Origin: Adineta steineri
Lineage: Eukaryota; Rotifera; Eurotatoria; Adinetida; Adinetidae
Length of the DNA stretch: 64,000 nucleotides
Assembly: GCA_905250115.1 (NCBI GenBank)
Contig: CAJNOI010000286.1
Coordinates: 1-64,000, forward strand
Reading direction: 5' to 3'
Shown: positions 1 through 11,353 of the stretch, piece by piece
How positions within the stretch are numbered: the first letter of the stretch is position 1
How the letters are laid out: the number at the start of each line of letters is the position of its first letter
Program-made: the position numbers and the translations under genes
Notes under the pieces: generated by a model
The model's input: only the letters and a program-made list of their open reading frames with translations
The model's database searches: none
Told to the model about the DNA's origin: nothing

Positions 1-199
1 TTGAACAAAGAAAAATACAAAGATAAATATTAACACATAAAATCAAAGTAATTCTTTCTTCTTGTTTTACTCGATTATTATGTTGATGATAAATAATAAT
101 AAAGAAAATAATAGCTGACATTATGCTAGCTATTGACCCATGAATGATTGTAAGTAATGGTAATATAAAATCTGTTGTGAGAGTCGTCTCGTTATTCAT
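1..199 (-). CDS. Partial GPCR (N-terminus only, runs off the window)
   Basis: The start codon is at 199 on the minus strand and about 66 codons are visible before the window edge. The product begins MNNETTLTTDFILPLL, followed by a hydrophobic segment and a polar loop (HQHNNRVKQEER), then a second hydrophobic segment. This is how the divergent 7TM receptors elsewhere in this window begin. It is nearly identical to the start of the gene at 24423 on the opposite strand, with four amino-acid differences that I can see (T/I, I/V, V/I, E/D). The reading frame is open to the window edge, so the gene is probably functional, but its remainder is not visible. The GPCR call is inference from the membrane pattern and neighbours. 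Confidence 0.55.
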   Translation of the reverse strand, partial: MNNETTLTTDFILPLLTIIHGSIASIMSAIIFFIIIYHQHNNRVKQEERITLILCVNIYLCIFLCS

Positions 200-676
200 T
201 GTTGAAGCAAATGAAATTTATAAATATCTCTGTATGTTATAGATAATTCTTCATTAGCATTATTAACATGGAACGTATAATCATCTTTTAACACGTGTCA
301 AAGATGAACGAATAGCTCATCTATTTTAGTTGTATCTTGATGAAAATCTTTAATATCAAAGAGTGGGTGTGGCATATTTTGCTTAAATGTGATTATTTAT
401 CTTTCTGCATAAAAGATTTCTATTAGTTAATATAAAAAATGTGTAAACAGATGATAACAACATTAATGTTTTTCTTTGATTAAAAAACTCTACAGAATGA
501 ATTAACTGTCAGCAATAAAAATGGTCTAACACAAATAAGAATAGAATGAGTATTTTAGATACAGCATTCGGAAAGTATTCCTCAAGTGAGTCTCAAGACC
601 AAAATATGCCTGGAATATTAGAATTCTTTCTTGGACATATGAATGAAAGATTTAATAATACATGTAAATATTTCAA

Positions 677-940
677 AATAAATGCGGAAACTTCGGATTT
701 GATCCGAGAGTTATGTGTACTGCAAAAGTGTTTATAAAAATTACAGGGAAATATCAGTATTTTTGCAATAACTCGGGAATGGCTAGTTCAATTAGGCTCA
801 TCTTCGAACTTGATCCAGATGTTGATGAGACCAAATTGTGTAGAAAATTTCATCACAATCTGACTCTCCTTTCGAAAGTTATCGTGTATACGGACGGACA
901 CACTGACCGATTCTAGAGTGTACTCACTTTTTGAGTACAC
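677..940. mobile_element. Insertion present in only one arm of the inverted duplication
   Basis: The right arm lacks this segment: a run of A followed by CAATAAATTTAGTG is contiguous there, but in the left arm about 265 bp lie between them. The segment ends with a short hairpin (GTGTACTC / GAGTACAC, 914-935). It has base composition unlike its flanks and no coding capacity that I trust. An AAAA-type junction on both sides makes the exact ends uncertain. It could be a small non-autonomous transposon; the family is unknown. Confidence 0.5.
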
Positions 941-1190
941 AAAACCAATAAATTTAGTGAAAACAAATAATTCATGAATCGTTCATCAAATTAAAAACAT
1001 GTCATAGGAATCATTAAAAAAAGTACTAAGTGAAGCTCATAATTTATAACTTTTAAATCTTTGAGTTTCAACTATTTTTTTCAGTACAAAAATCAAAGTT
1101 TTTAGGAAGAATAATTAATTATGATTGTGATTTTTCTTACAAAGAAATGATATTTCAGTATGAAAAAAAAATATTAGTAATTTATCTTCA

Positions 1191-2040
1191 ATCAATTTAG
1201 AATATAATTTCCTCAGGGTTAAATGTAAATATAGTAAAAACAAATATTCAATTATATATAATTAGTGTTCTGAACTGGATTATTATCTCACATCACTCTA
1301 CATATAGCCGTGTTGATTTATTAATGAAATATGTAAAGGAGATAAAAGAATATAATCCTTGATTAAAAAGTCGAATTATAGGAAAGCTGTTGACACGTGT
1401 CAGCTTAAAGAAGAATGTCAGATTTATCAATTTGACATTAATTAAAGATTAACAACTCACGTGAAAGTTAATTCAAGACAAAAATAGTTTAACTAAAGAG
1501 ATAGTTTCATTTTAATCATAGCGCCTTTGATTTTCATATAATGAATGACAACACTCAATCTTTACTATTTTTACAAATGATAATCTAATTTCTTAATTAT
1601 TCAGTTATTGAAATCAGTAATAAAATAGAGATTTATTATTTTAAATCATGTTTATGATATCCAGCGCATATAGAATCTGTAATAACTATTGTTCAAATGA
1701 TTTTTCATGGATTTTCATAGTATTTTGTTATTTTTTACATAATGTCTTCAAACTATTCGTAATTTCAAATGTGCTTGACACTGTATAAAAATCGTAAAAT
1801 ATTTCAGTTTTCTTGTACTTCGATCTTTAATAGAGCAATAGCCTCTTTCTAGGTTTATCATGCAGTGTGATATTTGGAAAATCTTCTATGAAATATATGT
1901 CAAAAGACGATAACTTTCATAACTCATAATGATTTAAGTAATTTATTTTGTATCGGTATAATGTGATCACGACAAGATTATAACCTTTAGGGGTATATCA
2001 ATAACACTGATTGATATTATAACTGATTTAATGAATGTAG
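1191..2040. other. AT-rich spacer, no gene seen
   Basis: No open frame of coding character, no RNA gene and no repeat with recognisable ends was seen. Confidence 0.5.
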
Positions 2041-2096
2041 GAGGGTGGGTGTAGGTGCTTGGTGAATACAGTATCCACATCCACACCCAACCTAGT
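2041..2096. repeat. Telomere-like palindrome (GGGTGGGTGT ... ACACCC)
   Basis: A G-rich half (GAGGGTGGGTGTAGGTG) is followed after a short AT-rich loop by a C-rich half (ATCCACATCCACACCCAAC). It belongs to the dispersed family described in the findings. Confidence 0.6.
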
Positions 2097-2278
2097 TCAG
2101 TTGATTCTACATATATAATATTATAAGAAAAATGATGAATAAACATAGTTAGAATTGAGTCTGTCGAATAAATGAATTACTTTTGATATTCTTAATCCTT
2201 GTGAGTGGTAATAAGTTTTTGATTATGGGGTAAAATGGCTATCACATGTGTTTCATCATGAGTTACGTGTACATGATT

Positions 2279-2450
2279 TTAATTTCGATTCCAGCATTGT
2301 CCAATCATTTTACGGAGTTCTTTGCGAAAAACTGTACCTGCCAATGTATATAAATAAAAGCTAGCTGTATGTGCAAAGTATGTCAGTACACGTACAACCA
2401 GGAGTGCAATAAATCCAAAGCCTTGGATTTGGTCTACTGGATTTGGATTT
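2279..2450 (-). pseudogene. GPCR C-terminal relic
   Basis: The minus-strand frame reads a TM7 end with FAHTASFYLYTLAGTVFRKE and then a stop at 2279. The complete receptor at 7882-8922 has the closely similar FAHTTSFYLYTLTGTIFRKE at the same place. Nothing of TM1-TM6 is found upstream of about 2450, where the sequence changes into a hairpin-type repeat. It is a truncated paralogue; a distant first exon cannot be excluded but none is visible. Confidence 0.7.
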
Positions 2451-2740
2451 GAATATCAGATGTCTGGACTGCAAATAATTCTGATATTAAATGAGTAAAA
2501 TCGTCTGAACCATTTAAAAAGTGTGAGTGAGTGTGCGTGTGGATGAACGATGAAGAGAATATCCTTGCCCACACTCTCACCGGCACCTTTACCATTGCCT
2601 ACACCTTTACCCACATCTTCGGTGTAACTCGTACATTCACCTACATCACCAAGATGGTTCAGGCATTTTCACTCACCTATTATCAGAGTCACTTACCCTC
2701 GAAACATCTGATATACATACCCAAATCCAAATCCTCACTA
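2437..2740. repeat. Inverted-repeat element of about 300 bp
   Basis: GGATTTGGATTTG...ATATCAGATGT near 2439-2462 is repeated in inverse orientation near 2706-2738. The interior is a run of GT-rich then CA-rich sequence resembling the telomere-like palindromes. It abuts the truncated GPCR relic. The ends and any target duplication could not be fixed. Confidence 0.4.
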
Positions 2741-3269
2741 GGATTTGTTGCACCCCTACATATATCTTGGAAATAGATGATCTAAATTTAAACCATTGAA
2801 TTATTTTCATAAATAATATAAACTGCCACTGAAGAAAATAATAAAAAAAATTCATTTATGCGTCATTGCAAGATAATAACAAGACAGATATACATTTTCT
2901 TCGTTGTCTAAAAACAATAATAAGATGTTGCTCATATATTCAGTCTGTTGCCATTATGTTATGTTCGCTTCTGATTAGTCTTTTTATCATGCAATACACA
3001 TTAGTGAATTAACAAGCAGAAGCAGTGTAAATTTATACTTCGTTAATAATTGAAAGAATCTAAATTTATACTCTTATTATTAGTATTCATCATCAAAGAT
3101 CGAGCTTCACAAACAAACATGAAATGAACTGTTTTAATTTCTTTTGAATTTAATATAATTTAAGAAACATTCTCAAGAAAAAGGATACAATGATCATTTT
3201 ACAATTACAACACAAAATCAATATTTAAAATTTTTTTTTTAATGAATAGAAATAGGTATCTAATACTGT
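2741..3269. other. AT-rich spacer, no gene seen
   Basis: This stretch holds no supported coding, RNA or repeat feature. It contains the 3' flank of the minus-strand receptor gene that ends at 3270. Confidence 0.4.
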
Positions 3270-4306
3270 TCAAGTTTCTGGCATAACTTGATTGATTGCC
3301 ATTGTTCTTTGTCGCCATCGATTGAGATATATCTCAAATGATACATATATGAATTGTCGACGAAATCGATTAGATACACAAACATATATGTAAAATGAAC
3401 TCTAAAAATAGAAAAAGAATTCTTCTCATTCTATATGTTTGATTTAAACATACTCACCCCAAAATATATATAAACAAGAGATGTAGCCACAAGATTGGCA
3501 AACTGTAATTGGGCTGATATGACAGGATCTTGAGTGAGTTCTGGCATAGTTGACAGAATGAGTACAATAGTATATGGTATATTAGTAAAGAAAGCAAAAA
3601 CAATGAGGACTAAAATTATTACTGTCAATTGTTTATCTAATTCACGACGAACAAGAGGTACTGTCCGATAACCTAGTTGTTGTACATTATGATAAGCTAA
3701 AAGTCCAAACACAAATGTAATACTGATAGGAATAACTTTTCCAATAGTTAGATTAGTACCATAGATATTATATTGTACAAAAACAGTATTTATGTTTATG
3801 CATGCAACTTTGCCTGTCGTCATTGATATAACATGATCATAATAGATTAGATAAGGAATATTATGAATCATCCAAATAAAAACAAATAGTAATACCAAAC
3901 GACGAGCTACTCTCATATTACACCATTGTCGCCATTGTGCACGAGACGAAGTGGCTAAATATTGATCAATTATTGCCAAACAAATACAAGTCATTGATGT
4001 TGATGTACATAGATAGAAACAGTACAATCGAAATTTGCAATAAAATAAAGATGTTGATGTCCAATCAATACCAAAACCACTAGTCATAATACGAGAAAGT
4101 AAGCCCGTAAGCAGTTGACCTACATTGACAATGGACATGATAGTCAAGTAAAATGCAGAAGAACTTTCTCGAAAAGTTCTTAGACTAAGAAAAACAATAA
4201 TATTGAGTAATCCACCAATAACACCAGCAATAAGAGTAAATGTGCCCAAATAAATAGTTATTTGGTTACCAGCTACAGCAAGTAATGAAATAATCGACGA
4301 TGACAT
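3270..4306 (-). CDS. Rhodopsin-like GPCR, divergent (two exons, 326 aa)
   Basis: Seven hydrophobic segments are visible. Exon 1 (3458-4306) carries TM1 to most of TM7. Exon 2 (3270-3401) supplies FYIYVCVSNRFRRQ, the TM7/helix-8 junction, and the tail. The intron 3402-3457 is 56 bp, with donor GTGAGTATG in phase 0 and acceptor TTTTTAG; without it the frame runs to an implausible stop seven residues later. At the end of TM3 the usual DRY is IDQYLATS, that is D-Q-Y. A conserved Cys lies before TM3 (FYCKFRLYCFYL). It is most like the receptor at 17358-18437 (AIDQYCVTS). The family is the expanded class of peptide-receptor-like GPCRs of bdelloids; ligand unknown. The plasma-membrane location is inferred from topology. 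Confidence 0.85.
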
Positions 4307-5254
4307 TTTTTTGTTAACTTTTACTTTTCTCGATGTCAGATTTTAATAAAATGAACTTATAGTTTATGTATATATCTGTATATATATATTTAATGCATTA
4401 TATAATATTATCAAAGAACGACGATATTATTAGTGCGCACGACCAACTATCTGTATATAATTGGTTAAACACTCATTATATCTATCATCTATAGTGGAAG
4501 GAAAACCTTTTACAACACGAAAGGAAAGAATATATTTTCATGTTATATGCATCAATGAAATTCATTTCTATCACGACATACGTATTAATTAAATATTGTA
4601 AATTTATCATGTATTTTCATATTGCATGTTATGAATCGTATCTTTTTTTCATTGATATAATACCATATAGAGTATTTTGAAATCGATACAATGCTTGTGA
4701 AATTTTCTTTGTTTTGATATTGAAAACTAAATATTATTATAGTAATGGTTATCTTTTTTTGTTGATGTTTTTGATAACTAACAATAGAAAGATAAAGAAA
4801 AAAACATAATAAAAATATTTATACAAACATTACAATAACTAGGATATTGCATGGTGTGAATATAGTTTGATAATATTCTACTTAACCTTAGCAATCCCAA
4901 GTGAATCATTTTTTAGACACTCAAAAATTTGAAAGTACAACAGAGATATTGTATTGTTTCGTGATTTTTGAGGGTACTTAGTCTTTTCACTAAGGGGGGA
5001 AAAGCTGATTGCAATCAAAGCAATCATTGAAAATCAATGGAAATCTTCCAGATTAAAGTGGTTTTTATTCAGAATAGTACAGGTATATTTTATTGATTCA
5101 CTGCTCAGTATAGCCTAAATTATATCGTTAGAATAAACATGACAGTACGCCCTGCAAATCCAGGATAATTGTAATAAACAGTAGACATGCAATATATTAT
5201 CTACATCGATATTTTTCACTTCTTTTGTTGTGCGTTCACACGAGCATGTGATAT
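4307..5254. other. AT-rich spacer, no gene seen
   Basis: This is the 5' flank of the minus-strand GPCR. No TATA or other regulatory element can be assigned with confidence in this AT-rich sequence, and no repeat was seen. Confidence 0.4.
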
Positions 5255-5476
5255 ATGACAGAAAGGAAAAAATTTATAAATATCCTTTCTCGTATCGTTT
5301 TTATTTCATTTCCACATATAGATACAAAATCACTCTCTTCTAATATTATAGAATTTCGTGATGAGGTATTTTATAGCTTTGTCCATCAATTTTCTGAAAA
5401 ACAAGTTGCTGAACTACTTGTTTTTGAAGAACTCAATGGAGTTAATTTATCTTCTTGTTTCAACTTGTTATATTAG
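5255..5476 (+). other. Short open frame of uncertain status (73 codons)
   Basis: The frame begins MTERKKFINILSRI and ends NLSSCFNLLY. Its mixed polar/hydrophobic composition looks more protein-like than most chance frames here. Another frame just downstream (about 5518-5620) gives CQQCGSNLSLFLPF, which also looks coding. Together they could be a decayed gene with a frameshift. I do not recognise the family. Confidence 0.2.
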
Positions 5477-5687
5477 CTTCAAAAAGATAGTTTAAGTGAA
5501 CACTAGAAGTCTTAATCTACTTTCATTTTTCTTGCCAACAATGTGGTAGCAATTTATCTCTTTTTTTGCCTTTTAAACACTCAGCTGTCCTACGGAAATT
5601 CATGCGTAGAGTCAATGCTTTCATGATGTTCATAACTAAAAACTCTTAAACTAAGTAAAAAGTGCCAGAATCAAATATGTCATGATG

Positions 5688-5944
5688 AAAACGAAGGTGA
5701 ATATTCATTCACCAGATCTTTAGCTCCATCAATATTTTGTTGAGCGATGGCGGATAACGAGCGACTACTTCGAGGATTATCTTCCAAGGACTCTCGCTCA
5801 TTTAAAAATCGTTGAATTCACCGAGTAACTGTACTATATGAAACTACATCTGATCCATAAACAGCAGTTAATTCATTATGAATTTGTGTAGCTGTTAAGC
5901 CTAATAATAAACGAGTTTTTATATATGAGCGTATGCACTGTTAT
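5688..5944 (-). pseudogene. Mariner-type transposase relic (N-terminal HTH)
   Basis: The minus-strand frame reads QCIRSYIKTRLLLGLTATQI, then an ELTAVYGSDVVSYSTVTR stretch, a stop where the family has Trp, and IQRFLNERESLEDNPRS. This is the pattern of the helix-turn-helix DNA-binding region of mariner/SETMAR-type transposases (an I-R-x-x-x-L-x-G start, then Y-S-T-V-x-R-W and a DxPRSGRP-like linker). The TGG to TGA change and the lack of a recognisable DD34D catalytic domain downstream show that it is dead. No terminal repeats were found. Confidence 0.65.
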
Positions 5945-7881
5945 TCTATATGAAAATAGAAGTATTCAGAAAATTCATTCAAAATTTGCCGTAACAGACA
6001 GCTATGAAACTTCGTATTGGTATTTCAATACATAACAGATGGCACTACTGGAATAGGCCATAATATGAGGAATAAAACCAGTTAAGATGAAAATGTAGAC
6101 AGCTGTTTGCAGAAATTTTTAACTACGCTATGCAGAATCATATTTATAATATATCATGTTGTGATGCTATATTAGAAGTAGGCTACATCTTCTAGATAAT
6201 CAAATCTCAAAAAAAGTTCAATTATTTTTCAGTTCTTATGACTTAATAACCACATCAAAGATTTTCAAAAAAGTCTGTAATACAAAACTTAATTTGTCGA
6301 AACTCTCTTAAAAATCATAATTAGAGTGTTTTTTTTAAATAATTCTACTGATTTGAAATCAAAAATGAGATTTAGATTTAGCATCAGTGTCATCCTACTT
6401 TTTCTTTAATGGAAAAGTTTATACTCCTTCGTATGATCTATATATGAATGATCAAAAGAGGAATGACGTCAATGAAATTATTTTGTCGTAGGTGAATTAT
6501 TAATCTTTGATTAATGTCAAGTTAACTAATCTACTTTTCTTTTTTGTAATGACGTTTGTCAACAGTATAGATGAGATCAGCTTATTTAATCAGAAATTCT
6601 ATTTTCTAATGAAAGTATTTATGAATTTGAATCAATATTAATAAATTTTTAAACGTAATAGTAAACATCCAAATTATATTATGAGTATAAGCACTAATTA
6701 TTGAGTAAAAAATAAAGATTTCAAATGCTTATCTTTTGTCTCCTTTAATATTTACAAACTAAACAAATGTGAACCCTCCGAAAGTGTCCGTATTTTATCA
6801 GACGAACGATGTATGTGGGTTCAAGTGGATTCACATGTAAATACATAAGAAAAACGTGACTTTTCATCTGTATTGTACTATATAAGATAGATCGAGGTCT
6901 ATATTATGATCTCTTTTCAGTCACTAATGCATTGATACACTTGTAGTCTACGTAAGATGCTGATCATTCAAAAAAAAGAAATTACGATTATCGTGAACAA
7001 AAGTTAAGAGGATGTTGAAAATACTTCGATAGATAGATAAGAATAGAGAAATACATAATTCCTTATTGACAACAACAAATTAACCAATTTTCAATAAATA
7101 GACCTTCGAAACAATAGAGGACATACGTAATACGACTTAAAATCATCAATATAACACGAATGTTGTCAGGGAGTCCAAACGGATCCACACTTTAGTTTTT
7201 GACTGCTGATAGTTTTGCAAGAAATTTCATATGGTTTTTATGCATTATTAGAAGACTAATGATTAACGAAGAGACGGCTTCGAATTGTATAGATCTTAAA
7301 GTAGAACGAAACAAAAAACACTACTCTGGGTCTTCTGGGATCCACAGACACTTCCCAAGGGTTAACTTCCGCATTTTTAGTTTCTCTATCTTTAAAATAT
7401 ACAGTTGAGTTATATTGATATTAATTATTCTTTAAGGCAGCATATTGTTTATAAGAATTCCCTATTGGGTTTATATGAATGTTGATTATCGGCACAAAAT
7501 GACGTCGTTATGCCATTTGAATAGTGAGAAATTCAATTTGTCATGCAAGTACAAATTTTTTTCATTTTCTAATGCATCTTTTTTCAAAGACGATTATAAA
7601 AGATTAATAACAAGATATACATCTTCAAAATCTAATCTCCTTTTCTTTTGAATGACAACGTTTTTTTCAACCTGTAAATTCTGGATTAAGGAATGAGTTT
7701 TTCATCTATAAAAGTATATAACCATTCCATTAGAGGAACAACTTTTGTTCAAGTTAGATTAATTTTCAATAGTTTAGAAATAGAAGATGACATTATGATT
7801 TTTACGTTATTATGATTTTTTTATTATGTTTAGATTATTATCAAAAACACACATCGAACAAATATTATTTCCATTGATACA
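5945..7881. other. AT-rich spacer, no gene seen
   Basis: No supported gene. Two weakly similar segments in inverse orientation (near 6771 and 7350, around GTGAACCCTCCGAAAGTGTC) may be a decayed element, but the match is too poor to call. Confidence 0.35.
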
Positions 7882-8922
7882 ATGTCGTCTAATTCCATTG
7901 AAATCAATCAACTAAATCATGCAGCATCAACAGTTGTAATCGCTGAAACTCCATTCAATTTTGCACTAGGAGCAATAGGTCTAATTTTCAATGTTTTGAT
8001 TTTTACTCGACCAAGTTTACGGAATGAACCATGTTCGCTTTATTTCTTCTCATCAACATGTTTTAGTTTATTTGTTGTATTCGTATCAATGCCTGTACGC
8101 TTTCTGGCAAGTGTTTACAATATAGATACGGCCTATTATAATCGTGGAATCTGTAAAATAGAAACTTTTGCTTTCTATTCAGCACGTACAATATCCTGTT
8201 GGCTAATTACTTGTGCATGTGCAGATCGATTTTTTCATAGTTCATTAAATGCAAATATTCGTCGATTAAGTTCATTAAAAATAGCAAAATGGGCAATAGG
8301 AATAATAAGTGTAACAATAACTATTCTATATAGTCATATGATTGTTTATTATGATATAATCAATGTATCTGATCGATTTGGTAACATAACACCGACATGC
8401 AATGGTCCAGTTGGTATTTATCGTTCTATTGTTGCATTCTGGTTTCTTATACTTTATTCACTTTGTCCATCATTTTTAATGCTTCTTTTTGGTTTTCTTA
8501 CATTGAACAACATTCGTCGTCATCGACGAGCAGTTTCAAATGTTCCTAGAACAAATCAGATTCTTCGACGTACAGACAATCAACTTCTACGTATGCTAAT
8601 TACCCAAGTGTTTATGATTATTATAGCTACCTTACCATTTTCTATTTATCAACTCTACACAGCATTCACAAGTAGTTTTACAAAGAGTACACTGCGAATC
8701 GCTCAAGAAAATTTAGCAGGACGAATTACGGGTGTAATTACATATTTTGCTCATACAACAAGCTTTTATTTGTATACACTAACAGGTACAATTTTTCGTA
8801 AAGAATTTCTCAAAATTATTCAACGATGCCGTCACCCAACAAGAAATATTGTGCATTCAACTCAAACTAATACACAAATAATGCCCATTATGCCAAGTAA
8901 TCGAAAAACTACCACAATCTAA
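7882..8922 (+). CDS. Rhodopsin-like GPCR, divergent (346 aa, single exon)
   Basis: This is an open frame of 346 codons with seven hydrophobic segments (roughly residues 28-47, 58-78, 98-122, 140-163, 192-218, 240-262 and 282-305). An N-terminal NSSN-type stretch is followed by a short outside segment. The conserved Cys before TM3 is in GICKIETF, and the TM3 end is ACADRFFHSS, an ADR-F variant of DRY. TM6 carries TLPFSIYQLY and TM7 ends in FYLYTLTGTIFRKEF followed by a basic tail. The start ATG is the first in frame, and the upstream region shows no acceptor-like AG. The fragment at 2279 is a truncated relative. It is probably a peptide-type receptor; the ligand cannot be read from sequence. 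An AATAAA lies about 90 bp after the stop. Confidence 0.85.
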   Translation: MSSNSIEINQLNHAASTVVIAETPFNFALGAIGLIFNVLIFTRPSLRNEPCSLYFFSSTCFSLFVVFVSMPVRFLASVYNIDTAYYNRGICKIETFAFYSARTISCWLITCACADRFFHSSLNANIRRLSSLKIAKWAIGIISVTITILYSHMIVYYDIINVSDRFGNITPTCNGPVGIYRSIVAFWFLILYSLCPSFLMLLFGFLTLNNIRRHRRAVSNVPRTNQILRRTDNQLLRMLITQVFMIIIATLPFSIYQLYTAFTSSFTKSTLRIAQENLAGRITGVITYFAHTTSFYLYTLTGTIFRKEFLKIIQRCRHPTRNIVHSTQTNTQIMPIMPSNRKTTTI

Positions 8923-9394
8923 AGTGGTTATATATAAAAATAATAATTCAATGAAATTCGAGAAACTTTATTTATTGTTGTCTGTAAAACATGTTTTAGC
9001 TAGATCCAAATAAAATATTCTTACTGCATTCATTAAAATCTTAACAACCCAAATGATCAGCTGGAAATTTGCTCCCGCTAAATTTTTTGTGAAGACTTAG
9101 CATCTTTTATGTTTTAGTAGACAAAATGAATTGTATCTAAAAGATCTGATCTAAGAAATAATTTGAAAATAACGTGTCAGTTTTAACAAGAAAATGAAAA
9201 TTTATCTATATGAATAACAAAATCCTTAGAAGTTTTATCTAATACCATATGCTACTGAGAGTGGGATTAAATAACATACAGACTTACTTGCAGGCAAAAC
9301 AAATAGTGTTCGACATGTCGATAACATATTGTTCCCTCGACTGAAAGGAGGGTGATACGAAAAAAACGAAAATGCGTTTGTCTGTCTGTCCAGG
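8923..9394. other. 3' flank and spacer, no gene seen
   Basis: Nothing beyond the likely poly(A) signal near 9009. Confidence 0.4.
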
Positions 9395-9840
9395 TCAAAG
9401 GTCAGGGGTCAAAGGTCAAAAAAACATTGAAAATTATTTTGTAGAAAAAGAGATTTCTAGAGGTATTTCAATGCGCAGACGTCGATTCGGAGGTCCGTTG
9501 GGTGACTTCGACTAAGAAGAGGGGGGGGGGGTCTTAGGTCAAGGGTCAAAGGTCAAAAAAACATCGAAAATTGATTTTTTGAAAAACACATTTCTCGAGG
9601 TTTTTCGATGCGGGGAGCTCGAATTTGAGGTCAATTAGGTGACCATGGGGTAGGGGGGGTGTGGGTGGGTGAAAGGTGAAAAAAACATCGAAATTATTTT
9701 TTCGAAAAACACATCTCTAGTGGTTTTTTGATACGGGGAGTTCGAATCTGAGGTCAATTGGGTCACCGTGGGGTCGGGTGTGTGTGTGTGTGGGTCAAAG
9801 GTGAAAAAAATATCGAAAATTAATTTTTCACGGTTTTCAT
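9395..9840. repeat. Minisatellite, about 125-bp unit, four copies
   Basis: The phrase GGTCAAAGGT(C/G)AAAAAAA starts near 9410, 9544, 9671 and 9794, so the period is about 122-135 bp. Each unit continues with a poly-A/T segment ending in AAAACACAT, then a TTTTTCGATGCGGGGAG-like part and a run of G (GGGGGGGG in two units). The copies are diverged. No coding capacity. Confidence 0.8.
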
Positions 9841-9859
9841 TTGTTTTTACAGTAATTGT

Positions 9860-11112
9860 GAAGAAAATGCATCTCTACGAGGATGGGTTAAGTGAGTTGC
9901 GGAGCGAGGGTTAGTTGTTGAGAAATGAGAAACCGAGGTTGGTATTATTGACCAATCAGAAATCGCGATTAACAAAACTGTAGAATTAGGTCTTGAGAGT
10001 GTGATTATGGGTGTGGATGTTAGTGTGGGTTGGTGCCGGGTTTGGATGAGGGTGTAGAAAGGTAGATGAGGATGTAGAATGGCAAAATAATCACACCCAG
10101 CAACACCACAAACCCCTGAAATGCGTTATATGAAGTAGTGAGGCTGTTTTCTTTCCTTGACTGTAAGGAGAGTCTAGGAGAAAAATGTTTGTCGGTCTCT
10201 GTGGAGGGCAAAGGAACGTTGGTGTCAACAAAACTCAATCAGTCGGAAAACCTTTCAAAACCATAATCCTAAGTGTTCGGGTGCAGGGGACCCGATGAAA
10301 CCATTGGTTTCTCGATATGCCTCCGTCGCCCATTATATGGAAAAGTATACCTAGAGAGTGCCTAATCTTAAATAATCGTGTAACAACAATAGATGAGTAA
10401 CACATAGAGTGAAAAGCAGTTAGTATCATCGATTAGCAACGGCGAGTCGGGAGTGGCGGACCGAAGGGACACCGACGACCGATGAGCCGCTTCGGATATA
10501 ACACTGTTCACGGAGGTGCTCGTGTATTATCCAGAAAAAGTTTTTGTTGGATTCATCGAGTCACCCGGCATAATGCTGAAAATTGAGAAACATTTTAACA
10601 AACTATGGTATAAGGAGTAAAAGAGTGCATCTCCATGATTTGTTTTTGGAAGTATACTAGTCGCAATCAGTCGAAGGTACAGCGAGTCGCGCCGACGCGC
10701 GTTACTTGTATATTAATTCAAGGAGATATTGATTCATTTGATGGACAAAGTAAATTATAAAGTTTCGGATGTAAAATGAATAGAATATCACGCATTCACT
10801 TTTTTTGTGGAAAAGACAAAAAAGCATTAGAGGGCGGAAAATATCAGAGGTTCCTTTCTTATTCAATTCTTTTGTATGGATGTAGGTATGTAAAGAAGAC
10901 AAAGGAAAACTAAAGCACACCCACACCCAAGATATTTATTATCAATATTTATGATTGACAAATTATGAAGGTAATTTTTCGTTGAAGAGAAAAAAAAAAT
11001 TTTCTTCGTAGAACGTGATTTTTTGTAAAATGTTTCAAAAATGCTCAGTAGCATTTTAGAACACGATTTCTACGAGAACGAGCTGAGCGAGTCCCTAGAC
11101 GAGCGTTACTTG
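9860..11112. repeat. Three diverged copies of a short GC-richer motif
   Basis: Sequences near 9866-9915, 10660-10712 and 11062-11112 share a pattern of CTACGAG-like start, GAGCGAGT core and GACGAGCGTTACTTG end, and are richer in GC than their surroundings. Between them lie a telomere-like patch (10005-10100) and a GC-rich stretch (10440-10520). The region contains short open frames on the minus strand, none with coding character. It may be debris of one larger repeat. Confidence 0.35.
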
Positions 11113-11353
11113 TTTCATTATAGAAAAATATTTAATAATATATTTAATTTATTTTGTTTTAACAATTAAAATATCAATAATTAAAGTTCTTCTCATGGCA
11201 TTTGATTGAATATAAACAGAAACACTATTTTAAAATATTTCTATATTTACTAATTATAAAAGATAATGTCTTTTCTTTTCTTTCAACTCATTTTCCATTA
11301 AATAGTTCTATCGATAGAAGATAAACTAGATAGATATGTTACGATCTAAAGAT

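Larger units (their letters stand above)
1..1190. repeat. Left arm of a large inverted duplication
   Basis: The reverse complement of this stretch matches about 23806-24621. Position 1 corresponds to 24621 and the two GPCR start codons coincide. Similarity continues through the 5' flanks of the two genes, for example the segments near 290-330, 600-660 and 945-1060, and fades near 1190/23806. The arm probably extends left beyond the window. It is about 270 bp longer than the right arm because of one insertion (about 677-940). Confidence 0.85.

Noticed and set aside
546..916. Two short overlapping open frames
   Set aside because: One lies in the non-coding flank of the duplicated GPCR and is not conserved in the other arm; the other lies inside the arm-specific insertion.
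6771..7375. Possible degenerate inverted-repeat element
   Set aside because: Only about 20 bp match with many mismatches, and there is no target duplication.
9720..9745. GAGTTCGAATCTGAGG, which resembles a tRNA B box
   Set aside because: It is part of the 125-bp minisatellite unit, with no A box or cloverleaf around it.
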